Assembly: GCA_003990745.1 (NCBI GenBank)
Contig: RBNI01000899.1
Location: 1 to 25,960, forward strand
Origin: Jimgerdemannia flammicorona
Taxonomy: Eukaryota > Mucoromycota > Endogonomycetes > Endogonales > Endogonaceae
DNA length: 25,960 nt
Direction of reading: 5' to 3'
Made by a program: the position numbers and the translations under genes. Positions 1-8,752 of the stretch are shown one piece after another. The notes below the pieces were generated by a model. It did no database searches. It worked only from the letters and a program-made list of their open reading frames with translations, and was not told where the DNA came from. The stretch's first letter is position 1; each line of letters starts with the position of its first letter.

Positions 1-940
1 CTTGTTCTGAACCCTTCCTTCTCCACACTTTGCACTCCTGCCCTCCAATACGAACTACTTCTGGCCAGTCCCTCCCTTGCCCCGTGGCCTCCTTGCCTTC
101 CAGCCTCACCATCACCTCGCAGTTGCCATTCCTCAGCTTGGTCCCCTCCCAGAACATGAATCCAAAGTCAACCATCTCGCCAAAAGCCCCCAGTGCCTCT
201 GCCACCATTCCTTTGGTCTCCTGTCTCCCCAATGTTGGCAGCCCTTCAATCACCAGTCGCACTGCCCGTGGATCCCACCTCAGGTACCTCGCCATGCCAA
301 CCTTGATGCTCTTGATGACCAGCCCTTTCTCCAAGGCCTTCACCATCTCTTCCTCCTCAACAAATCCTATCTCAACTGCCTCAGCCGATGGGATGAACTT
401 CAGTGACTCTGCCCCTGCAATCTCCTCTCCCACTAGCTGCAAGACCTCCCTGGCAGTCATCCCCAACCCCAAAAAATTTGCTGATATGGCCCATGTCAAC
501 ACCGACTTGTGGAAGAAGGGACGCACCACCAGTTCACCAGAGCCGGCCGCCATCGTCGCCTTCTTCTTATTCTCTGAAACTCCAGCAGTCACCCCAGCCA
601 CCGGCCCAGCCCCAGGAAGACCAGTCCCAGCCACACCACTTCCGGACCCCTGGCCCCCAGCTGGCACCTGACCAGTCACCTGACCTGTTACCTGGCTAGT
701 CACCTGACTCCTACCCCTGTCAACACTATGTCCCCCTTGCCCTACCCCCATGGGCCTCGTAGCAGCCCTCCTGCCCCCTATCACTGTGTACCAACCTTCG
801 ATGCCAGCCTGCCTTCCCTGGCCACCTACTCCTCGTACCCCTATACCAGCTCCAACGGTTGCCGCGAAACTCTTGGGGAGACCCAGACCAGGCCTCCTTC
901 TCTCCAAACACTCAGAGCTTGATGAACTCTGGGTCGCCAT
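1..940 (-). CDS. LINE ORF1 protein (gag-like, RRM-like fold), uninterrupted, 3' end outside window
   Basis: I translated the reverse complement codon by codon from the ATG at 940-938. The frame is open for 313 codons to the window edge with no stop. The protein starts MATQSSSSSECLERRRPG. Residues about 20-130 are Gly/Gln/Val-rich and include a QVTG tandem repeat (DNA 671-706). A globular part follows (from about residue 135, with FFHKSVLTWA). Residues about 220-285 look like an RRM: RLVIEGLP as first strand, GEMVDFGFMF as second, and NCEVMVRLEG as third. ORF1 proteins of LINEs bind the element RNA and form the retrotransposition particle; that role is inferred from the family. The start is supported by the same ATG context in A4 and by the 5' UTR ending there. 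The full ORF1 should be about 625 codons, judging from A4. Nothing in the visible half is broken, so this could be a functional gene. Confidence 0.85.
   Translation of the reverse strand, partial: MATQSSSSSECLERRRPGLGLPKSFAATVGAGIGVRGVGGQGRQAGIEGWYTVIGGRRAATRPMGVGQGGHSVDRGRSQVTSQVTGQVTGQVPAGGQGSGSGVAGTGLPGAGPVAGVTAGVSENKKKATMAAGSGELVVRPFFHKSVLTWAISANFLGLGMTAREVLQLVGEEIAGAESLKFIPSAEAVEIGFVEEEEMVKALEKGLVIKSIKVGMARYLRWDPRAVRLVIEGLPTLGRQETKGMVAEALGAFGEMVDFGFMFWEGTKLRNGNCEVMVRLEGKEATGQGRDWPEVVRIGGQECKVWRRKGSEQ
671..706 (-). repeat. 12 bp tandem repeat in ORF1 of A1 (QVTG units)
   Basis: Three consecutive 12 bp units (695-706, 683-694, 671-682 in minus-strand order), each encoding Gln-Val-Thr-Gly/Ser. 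The same repeat lies at 11777-11812 in A4. It falls in the Gly-rich, probably disordered N-terminal part of ORF1. Confidence 0.85.
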
Positions 941-1105
941 TTGACAAAAACTCCACTGAAATAGACAAGATTTGTTATAAACTGTAGCTAGACTCCTACC
1001 GCACCTTGTACACCAGAATAGATGACTGGAAAACTTGAAAACGTGTTGCTTGTTGCGAAAAGATATCCATGTAGCTTAGCTTGCTCTGAATGGTTCAAGC
1101 AAAAG
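941..1105 (-). promoter_or_regulatory. 5' UTR, putative internal promoter of A1
   Basis: About 165 bp between the element's 5' end and the ORF1 start. Blocks identical to the A4 5' UTR include GATATCTTTTCGCA (about 1054-1067 on the complement) and GGTGTACAAGGTGC (1001-1014 on the complement), while bases between them differ. LINEs transcribe from an internal promoter within this region; that function is inferred and no transcription start is visible. Confidence 0.5.
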
Positions 1106-1641
1106 GAGTCCACAAATTGGTATTGACATGGGCAGTCTTAGTAAACTTCTTGGGATTGGTGATATCAGCGAGAGAGGTTCTGAGGCTGATCAGAGAGGAA
1201 GTGGCTAGGGCAGAATCTCTGAAGTTCATCTCTTTGGTGGAGGCTGTGGAGATTGGATTTGTGGAGGAGGATGCAATGGTGAAGACACTGGAGAAAGGAA
1301 TGATGGTCAAGGGTGTCCGGATTGAGATGGCAAGGTGTCTGAGGTGAGATCCACATACTGTTCAGCTGGTGGTAGAAGGATTGCCAACCCTGAGCAGACA
1401 GGAGACCAAGGAGATGGTGGTAGAGGCACTGAGTAGATATGGTGAGATGGTGGACTTCAGGTTCATGTTCTGGGAGGGCACTAAATTGAGGAATGGCAAC
1501 TGTAAGGTGATGCTGTGACTGGAAGGTAAGGAGGCTACTGGGCTGGGCTGCGATTGGCCTGAAGGGATTAGAATTGGTAGACAAGAGTGTAAGGTGTGGA
1601 GGAGGAAGGGAGCGGAACAGCAGGAGGAAGAGTTGGCGATT

Positions 1642-1649
1642 GCTCTGGA
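1642..1649. repeat. 8 bp target-site duplication of the MITE, left copy
   Basis: GCTCTGGA immediately before the left terminal repeat; the identical right copy is at 2253-2260. The LINE ORF1 sequence reads through normally when one copy and the MITE are removed, as the undisturbed copies at about 7855 and 12540 show. Confidence 0.92.
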
Positions 1650-2252
1650 TAGTGCTCCGAACGAGTCAATCCGGATGGGATTCGGATGGATTCGAATCGG
1701 CATTGTTTTGATTTTCAAATTAGACAATTAAATGTTTACATCAATAACTTGATGAATAATCATCCAAATTTGTTGATCTTGGTGTCATTTGAAAGCCCTT
1801 AATAAGGCCTTTCTAATGATACCAAGAAAATTATAATCGGATTACGTGTTGCCAATATATTAAGGAAAACGTTCCATTTGACGAAATTTCCAAAATCGGC
1901 AAATCAAAGAATTTCCAAAATCGGCGATTCAGACGGTTTCCTTCATAACTCAGCAACGCATGATCGGATTTCAATGTTCTTGGTATCATTAGATAGGCCT
2001 TATTAAGGGCTTTCAAATGACACCAAGATCATCAAATTTGGATGATTATTCATCAAGTTATTGATGTAAACATTTAATTGTCTAATTTGGAAATCAAAAC
2101 AATGGTTGATTCGAATCCGATTCGAATCCAATTCGAATCCGATTCAAATCCATCCGGATGGGATTCGAATCCCATCCGAGTTGATCCGGATGGGATTCAA
2201 TCCGAATCAATCTGAATCCAATCTGGATTAAATTGACTCGTTAGGAGCACTA
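1650..2252. mobile_element. hAT-type non-autonomous foldback transposon (MITE), 603 bp
   Basis: Terminal inverted repeats of 20 bp (1650-1669 and 2233-2252) read TAGTGCTCC[G/T]AACGAGTCAA, 19 of 20 matching. The element is flanked by an exact 8 bp duplication GCTCTGGA. An 8 bp duplication with TAGTG-type termini is characteristic of the hAT superfamily. Nearly the whole element is a large inverted repeat: the arm at about 1699-1860 pairs with about 1940-2103, very closely in its outer 120 bp, with the centre near 1880-1930. Subterminal regions are packed with short repeats built on GATTCGAATC, and 2156-2177 is a perfect 22 bp palindrome. No transposase is encoded, so it needs an autonomous hAT elsewhere. 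Confidence 0.9.
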
Positions 2253-2260
2253 GCTCTGGA
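2253..2260. repeat. 8 bp target-site duplication of the MITE, right copy
   Basis: GCTCTGGA, identical to 1642-1649; ORF1 of A2 resumes here (GGAGAGAGAGGCTGCC). Confidence 0.92.
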
Positions 2261-3152
2261 GGAGAGAGAGGCTGCCAAGGAGCTGCAAAAGAGGAAGTAG
2301 GAGGAGTATGCCAAGGATTGGGTCTGGATCGAGGCTGATGGCAAGTGGAAGAGGTGGAGGAAAGGGAACTGGAAGCATCTGCAGGCAGCCCTTCAAGGGG
2401 CAGTGGTGGAAGAGAAGGCAAGAGTAGAGGTAGCCAAGAATCAGATGGAAGGAGTGGAGGCAGCGGAGGTGTCCTTCTCCCAGCTGGGTGGTGTAGAGAA
2501 CTCGACACATATGCCAGTGAGAGGAAAGTAGGTGGATAAGGAGGAGGTTGGTGAAGGAGGCTTTGAGGTTGATAATAAAGTAGTGCTGGAGACTCAGGTG
2601 GAGGATACCCATATGACTGGGGCGACGAATGTCCATTGGGAGTGCCCAGAAGCTGGTGAGGTTATCTATTTAGAGAAAGTTGCAGAGGAGGATGAGCTGG
2701 TGGATGTGGCTTCAGATGTGTCAGCAGATAGAGAGCAACTGCAAGAGCTGAGCAGGACCCCCAGGCTATCGACTCCTGGGCCCCTAGTGATGATGGCAGA
2801 GAGCTGGTATCAGGCAGTACTTGAGGAGCTGGCAGAGGAAGACATCAAGGAAGTGGACATGTTTCATGGATCTCAGGAGGTATGGGAAGGATTCCTCAAT
2901 GTAGTAATACAGGGGCCTAAGCTAGTGATGGTGATGGTAGCCACTCTTCTGGATGATGAAGAATATGATGTTGATGAGAGCAGGATGGCTGACATCAGGA
3001 AGGTGGCAACAGAGAGAGTGGATCTTTTCTGCAGCAGTATGAATGGTGATTGAATCTGGAGGGCAATTTGTAAGGACCAGCGAGAGATTATTCGAGGAAG
3101 GGCTGAGAAAGTAGTGGCAGTCCCAGCTGAGCATTAAACAATTTTCTTAATA

Positions 3153-6100
3153 ATGATGAACAATCTACGTATTCTGTCGATCAATGTCAATCGATTGCGG
3201 GATGGTGTTAAAAGATGGTGACTTTTCAGATGGCTTAAAGTCAGGAGGTATGATGTGGTGTTTCTTCAGGATGTTTGGGCTTATGGTGAGTCAGACTATG
3301 AGATGTGGAGTAAAGAATGGTATGGTGGAGCAGATTGGAATAAGCAGGTAGGCATCTTGGTTAGTATAGGCAAAGGCGAGCTGGTGGAGGTAGAGATCTA
3401 TGGTGACAGACTGATTTGGAGAAGACTAAAAGGTGGGGTAGGTGATGGGTTGACAGTTGGCTCGGTTTATCTCCATGCAGTTGGCAGAGAGCGAATACAA
3501 TGGATTGAGAGATGGCAGACATGAGATGGTCAGGAGGTAGTTGCTTTGGACATTCTGGGGGGGGACTTCAATATAGTGTGTGATTATATACTGAATAGGT
3601 CTGATGGTAGAGCAGGAGTTGCGGTATCCTCTAGACTTTCTCAATGGCTTTAGGTGGAGCAGGACATGGGTTTGGTAGATGGTGTTCATCAATGATAGGA
3701 GAATAAGTTGGGATCTTTCACCCAGTGGCATCCAGTTGGAACAGCATTAGTTGGGACATGAATAGATTGGGTACTAGAGACAGAGTGCTGGGGCAATGTA
3801 CTGGACACTGCCGAGGTATGCTGGTGCCCTTGGTCTGATCACTGGGGAGTGGAGGTTTGTGGTAGATTCTAAGCAGCAAGCAGTGGTGGAGAGTGCTGGC
3901 ACCTCAATGTAGCCTTACTCAAGAGGAAGAAGGAGAGGGACAATTTTGTAACAGTTATGAGACAGGAAGTTTTGCGATGGAGGAATGAAGGGCAGTTGAT
4001 AGCAGAATGGTGGGGTAAATTCAAACATTTGGCTAGTGCTTACTGGCATGATATTGGAGAAGTGACTGGGAAGGAATAGAAGGACAAGGAAAGGAGAGTA
4101 GAGAAGGGGCTGAGATGGCGATTGAAGCTTTTGGAAAAGGGGAACTTGTCTGGAGAGATGTGCCACCAGTTGGTGTTAGAGGTAGCAGAGCTGCAGGTGG
4201 ATTTAAGGGTGTCTGAGACCAGGGTGGTAGATGGCCTGCTGGCCAGGCTGCAAGCTAGATGGTTGGAAGAAGGAGAGAGGCCGACAAGATATCTGTCTGG
4301 TATTTTGAAGGCCAGGAGAGTATGATATAGTTGGGCCTCAGTATTGTATGAAGATGGAGTGAAGGTCTCTGGGATTGCTGATATGTTAGGGGAGGTATCT
4401 GGTCAATGGCAAGCTCTTTGGCAGGATAGAGAGGAACATGCTGAGGATACTGGGCTTGGGGAGAATGACGACAATATGGTGACTAATTGGCTAGTGATAG
4501 TGATACCTGAGATAGGAGAGGCGGTCATGAGGGAGGTGTCTCTAGATAAAGTATTGGAAGTACTGAGAAAGATGTAGACTGGTTCATCTCCTGGGGAGGA
4601 TAGGTTGCCCTGGGAATTCTGGAAGGAGTTCAAGACCGAGTTTGGTGACTGGTTGGTGGAGATGGCCAATGCTGTTCTGAAGGAGGATAGCTGGATTGAC
4701 AATGGTTCCTTGGGGCTAGTTTCTCTTCTATACAAGAAAAAGGGAGATTGACAAGTATGGCATAATTGGCAACCTATCATGCTGCTGAATGTAGATAGAA
4801 AGTTAGTGTCAAAGATTCTAGCAGAGAGGATGCAGCAGTATGTTGGTGCACTAGTTGGAGAAGAACAGCGAGGCTTTGTCAAGGGGAGGCAGATCAGAGA
4901 TAGTACTGCTTGGGTGCAGAATGTCTTAGAGAGCTGTAGGAGCTGGCAGGTAGATGGCCAGATAGCCTTTCTGGATCAAGAGAAGGCCTATGATAGAGTG
5001 TGGTAGAGTTATCTAGAGGCTGTTCTGAGGAGGGCAGGGTTCGGTGTAGTAGAGGCAGGGCAACTAATGGGCTTGGTACCAGGATACCAAGCAGTGGTAA
5101 TGATGAATGGATGGTGTGGACCAGAGTTTACCTTGGGGTAAGGGGTACCACAGGGGGATCCTCTCTCCCCCCTTCTTTATGTACTTTCTCTAGAGCCTTT
5201 GCTGGTATGGCTGAAGGGGCGGCTCTCTGGACTGCAGATGGGAGATGTGGTCTGGCAGTTGGGCACCTTTGCAGATGATATGGTGATAGGGTTGGGTAGT
5301 CAGGAAGATGTAGTAGTCCTACAAGAAGGAGTTTGACAGTATGAGAGGCTGGCAGGGGCGAAGTTGAATTGGGGCAAGTGTGAGACAATGGAACTTAGTG
5401 CTGGCCTGGGGAGATATGGACAATTCAGACAATTGGTAGCCACAGGGAGTGCTGTTCAGTATCTGGGTATCTGGTTCTCGGTGTATGGGACAGTCCTGCC
5501 AAGGGAGTAGTAGTGTGGATTGATTCAGAAGCTGGAAGGTACTTTGATGGGTTGGTCAGGGAGGAGCTTCTCTTTGGTTGGCAGGATAGTGGTCATGAAT
5601 GTGTATTGGCTGCCCAAACTGTAGTATCTGGGTTATTATCTGGATTTTCCAGAGTGGGTGGTGCAGCAGCTGAAGAAGATTATAGAAGGGTGGATATGGC
5701 ATGGGAGGCATCCACAGATTGGATGGGAGACTTTGGTGATGAGGACTTCTGAAAAAGGCCTGGGGCTGGTGGATTTTAGGTGCCGGCTAAATGTACTTTG
5801 GGGTTGGTGGGGGTACCGAATGATAGAACTTGGTGAGGAAGATTGGGGCAAGTTGGCCATGGACAATTGGGAGGTCCAGTTCTGCCCTCATGGTGAGATC
5901 TGGAAGGATATGTGGGGCTTGCTTCAGGTTGGAAGTATAGGTAGGCTGTGGTATAAGGGGTTCTGGTGGGGTATTGTAGAGGCCTGGCTGGCCATGGAGT
6001 TGGTAGGTCCAGAGATAGAGGTGGGTGAGAACTCTGAGTAGAGATGGTGGCAACTGGGAGACCTGCACATTGGTGGCCACAGTCTGAAGGAGTATTCTCT

Positions 6101-6782
6101 GAGTGGGGCAATAGAGTAGATCAGGTCTGGCCCTCTGGAGAGATGGCCACCTGGTTGGCAGAGAGCTGGTATTGGTGAGGACTGGGAGTGGGTTCAAATT
6201 TGGAATTGGGGAGCCTCGGTATGCGAGATGGTGCCCCCCAAGTACTGGGTGGTTTGGTGGCGATTCTTGAGGCATAATGTGATGCTGAGCTATCAGACAG
6301 GCTGGATGGAGGTAGATGGCTGTCGGGACTGTGAGTGGTGTAATGAGGTGGATTGAGGGGTTGTTCAGACACCGGAACATGTTCTGGGGGCCTGCCCAGA
6401 TGTGGAAGGGTTTTGGTAGAGTTTGGAAGGTTACTGGGGCCCAGAGAGGCGAAGGGCAGAGGATCCAGCCAGTCTGGTGGTCAAGTGCCGGCTGGTAGGA
6501 GAAATTGGTGATATATGGTAGAGCCTAGGTCGAGTATTGGGGGTCTGGGTCTTGATGGCAGTGCATTGGCAGTGGATTTTTGAACAGGACCCATGGATAG
6601 AGATTGGAGAGATAGTGGAGCAGTGGAGGTGGCTTATCCAGGAGGTGGTTCAGGGGTGGTGATATCAGGGGAGGCAACTTCAGCCAGGGGTCTTAAAGAA
6701 GGTGCAGGATATTGTACAGCGGAGTCGAGGGTATCTGGTGTTAGATGATAGTGGGGTAAGATGGAAGGAAGGAGTTGGCTAA
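3153..6782 (+). pseudogene. LINE ORF2 of A2: APE endonuclease, reverse transcriptase, zinc knuckle (stop codons)
   Basis: One frame of 1,209 codons from the ATG at 3153 to the TAA at 6780-6782, with no net frameshift but many internal stops. Residues about 1-240 are an APE-type endonuclease: SINVNRL near the start, FLQDV (Asp at residue 40 where most APE domains have Glu), LGGDFNIV, and SDHWGVE at residues 228-230 onward. The reverse transcriptase follows: QPIMLLNVDRKLVSKILAER, RGFVKGRQIRDSTAWVQ, motif A FLDQEKAYDRVW (first Asp at residue 608), GVPQGDPLSPLLY, and motif C FADDMV (residues 706-711, DNA 5268 onward), then LNWGKCETM. A CX2CX12HX4C knuckle lies at residues 1060-1081, followed by about 130 residues ending KEGVG. 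The enzyme would nick target DNA and copy the element RNA into it. Stops such as TAG after DRVW (4 kb copy A4 has TGG there) make it inactive. Confidence 0.92.
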
Positions 6783-6902
6783 AGGACTCTACTTCTGTAT
6801 AATTTATGATGTTTGTAGTGATTTGTGGTTCTTTGTTATTGTATTAGATAGTTCATAATAAAGGAGTCCAAGAGACTAAAAAAAAAAAAAAAAAAAAAAA
6901 AA
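6783..6902 (+). other. 3' UTR, AATAAA signal and poly(A) tail of A2
   Basis: About 95 bp of 3' UTR containing AATAAA at about 6858, then the family 3' end AGTCCAAGAGACT, which can pair AGTC with GACT, then A residues 6878-6902. The genomic poly(A) shows the element was copied from polyadenylated RNA. Confidence 0.9.
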
Positions 6903-7346
6903 GTAAGTGGAGTTGATGAGAGGATCTGAAGAATAAATTGGTGGGGAGAGTGAAGAAGGAGTGGCTGACTTTAGATTGGGTATTGGTGATATAGGTGGGC
7001 CTAGTAGAGCACTGGCTGTTTATTTTTGAGAAAGGAAAGTATTTGAGTTTGGGGTAGTAATTAGCAAAGTGGGAAGGGTTGATGGAGAACATCTTGACAG
7101 GCTGGTAGCTGGGATGAGGTCTGCAGAGAGATCGGCAGCACTATTTGGTAAAGAAAATTTGTGGGCAGAGTGAGGGAAAAGTTGGAGTAGTGGGTGGTAA
7201 GGTGGTTTTTAAGCATGAGGGTATAGAGTGGAGGCTCTCTAGGGATATTGGATAGTAGGAGGGGATATTGTAATTTTATATAATAGATTAGTAATAAATA
7301 GCAAAGTCTAAGTGACTATAAAAAAAAAATAATAAAAATAAAAAAA
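6903..7346 (+). mobile_element. LINE fragment B4: 3' end of a family B element
   Basis: It matches the last part of B1 (about 18700 down to 18316, complement) from just after the zinc knuckle to the poly(A). In frame with the B1 C-terminus one reads GLMENILTGW and then LVKKICGQSEGKVGVVGGKVVF, with stops. The 3' end has AATAAATAG, AGTCTAAGTGACT and an A-rich tail with T interruptions (7320-7346). Its left boundary coincides with the A2 poly(A). Either it is 5'-truncated or, more likely, A2 was inserted into a longer B element whose first part lies outside the window. At first sight it resembles a SINE, but it is LINE sequence. Confidence 0.82.
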
Positions 7347-8740
7347 GGGCAATCTCTACTAACTTCTTAGGACTCAGGCTGTTAGTTAGAGAAGTTCTAT
7401 AGCTGGTGGGTGAGGAGATTGTAGGAGCCAAGTTTTTGAAATTTATTTCTTTAGCAGAGGTGGTGGAGGCTGGTTTTATTGAAGAGGATACTATGATGAA
7501 GGCCCTGAAGAAAGGGCTGGTGATCAAGAATATCAAGGTAGGGATGGTGAGATATCTGAGATGAGACCTGTATACAGTATACTTAGTGGTTGAGGGTCTG
7601 CCAACTTTGAGTCAACAAGAGACAAAGGCAATAGTGGCCAAGGCTCTGGCAAGCTTTGGTGAGATGGTTGACTTTAGGTTTATATTCTAGGAGGATATGA
7701 AGCTGAGGAATAGTAATTGCAAGGTAATGTTGCAGTTGGAAGGAAAGGAGACAACTGGGCTGAGGCAGAACTGGTCTGAGGTGATTCAAATTGGAGGACA
7801 GAAGTATAAGGTGTGGAGGAGGAAAGGGTCTGAGCAAGAGAAGGAAGAGATATTGATTGTCTTGGAGGAGAGAGAGGCAGCAAGAGAGTTGTAGAAGAGG
7901 AAATGAGAGGAGTTTACCAAGGATTGGATCTGGAGTAAGGCAGATGGAAAGAGGAGGAGGTAGTAAAAGGAGAACTGGGTGTACCTGCAGACAGTTCTTC
8001 AGGAGTTGGCTGAGAAAGAGGTGGTGAGAACTGAGGCTACCAAGAATCAGATAGAAGGAGTGGAAGTAGCTGAGGTGTCCTTTTTATAACTGGGTGGTGT
8101 AGAGAGCTCTGTTCATATGCCAGTGATAGGAAAGTGGGCAGACAAGGAGGAGGCAGGAGTAGGAGGTTGAGAATATGGTGGAAGTTATCCCTGAAACTCA
8201 GTTAGAGGATATCTGTATGGCTGGAGCAGCAATCATCCATTGGGGGTGCCCTGAGGCAGGTGAGGTGGTGTGGCTGGAGAAGGTCACTGAGGAGGATGAC
8301 TTGATAGAGGTGGCCTCAGATGTCTTAACTGACAGAAAGTTGCTGCAGGAGCTGAATAGAGTTCCTAGGCCTGCAACCTCTGGGCCATTGGTAGTCATAG
8401 TGGATGATTGGTATCAGGCTATATTTGAGAAACTTGTAGAAGAGAATATCAAAGAAGTGGATGTGTTTCATAGTTCATAGGAGGCATGGGAGAGATTCCT
8501 TAATGTCATGATGTAGAGGCTGAAGTTGGTGACAGTAATAGTGACAGCACTTTTAGAGGATGAGGGGTATGATATTATGAGGAGAGGATGGCAGCAATCA
8601 GGAAGGTGGTATCTGAGCAAGTGGATGTATTCTGTAATAGTGTGAATGGCAAGTATATCTGGAGGGCTATTTGTAAGAACCAGAAGGAAATTGTTAGGAG
8701 CAGGGCTGAGAAGGTAGCAGCAGTCTCAGTAGAGCTTTAA
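7347..8740 (+). pseudogene. LINE ORF1 of A3 (degenerate, 5' part missing)
   Basis: It aligns with the A1/A2/A4 ORF1 from GCAATCTCTACTAACTTCTT onward (A1 residues about 149 and up) through the RRM-like part (VVEGLPTLSQQETKAIV), the acidic coiled-coil-prone part and the C-terminal part (VIPETQLEDICMAGAAIIHWGCPEAGEVVWLEKV, read at 8175 onward). It ends EL-stop at 8738-8740, the same place as in the other copies. Many stops (for instance TAG at 7893-7895 and 8478-8480) and a frameshift near 8577 make it non-coding. Confidence 0.82.
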
Positions 8741-8752
8741 ACACTTTTTCTA

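Larger units (their letters stand above)
1..1105 (-). mobile_element. LINE copy A1: 5' part of a family A non-LTR retrotransposon
   Basis: Minus-strand element that runs off the left edge of the window. It holds a 5' UTR of about 165 bp (941 to about 1105) and an open ORF1 (940 downward). The 5' UTR and ORF1 align with those of A4 (11363 onward). The 5' end is placed at about 1105 because similarity to the A4 5' end stops there and plus-strand ORF1 sequence of A2 starts a few bases later. A1 therefore appears inserted into ORF1 of A2; the second target-site copy would lie left of the window. It is the least decayed family A copy here and keeps many CpG dinucleotides that are lost in the other copies. 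Confidence 0.88.
1108..3137 (+). pseudogene. LINE ORF1 of A2, broken by stops and by a MITE
   Basis: Aligns with the A1 ORF1 from the segment HKLVLTWAVLVNFLGL onward. The first part (1108-1641) is recognisable through the RRM-like region but has stops, for example TGA at 1345-1347 where A1 has TGG in the conserved LRWDP. The frame is then split by a 603 bp MITE plus an 8 bp duplication. Removing those 611 bp puts the two halves back in one frame. The downstream half (2253-3137) holds an acidic, coiled-coil-prone region and the C-terminal part (MTGATNVHWECPEAGEV, then EEDIKEVDMFHGSQEVWEGF), ending AEH-stop at 3135-3137. ORF2 begins 15 bp later. Not expected to make a full protein. Confidence 0.85.
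1106..6902 (+). mobile_element. LINE copy A2: family A, 5' end missing in window, ends in poly(A)
   Basis: Plus-strand family A element. It starts inside ORF1 (about codon 142), directly next to the 5' end of A1, so its first part is presumably beyond the left edge, on the far side of A1. It contains the rest of ORF1 (to 3137, interrupted by a MITE), a 15 bp spacer, a complete-length ORF2 (3153-6782), a short 3' UTR and 25 A residues (6878-6902). ORF2 is full length without net frameshift but has many stop codons. The base after the tail starts the family B fragment B4, so A2 was probably inserted into that B element. Confidence 0.9.

Noticed and set aside
30..922. Long plus-strand ORFs at the left edge (213, 109 and 98 codons)
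   Set aside because: They are complements of the A1 ORF1. Their Pro/Ser-rich composition comes from reading a G-rich coding strand backwards, and no homology to the sense frame of any other copy exists.
1831..2016. 61-codon minus-strand ORF in the MITE
   Set aside because: It lies in the palindromic core, resembles no transposase, and is of a length expected by chance.
5787..6380. 197-codon minus-strand ORF and similar Pro/Leu/Ser-rich ORFs opposite A2
   Set aside because: Antisense shadow of LINE ORF2; the sense strand carries the conserved protein motifs and poly(A) orientation.
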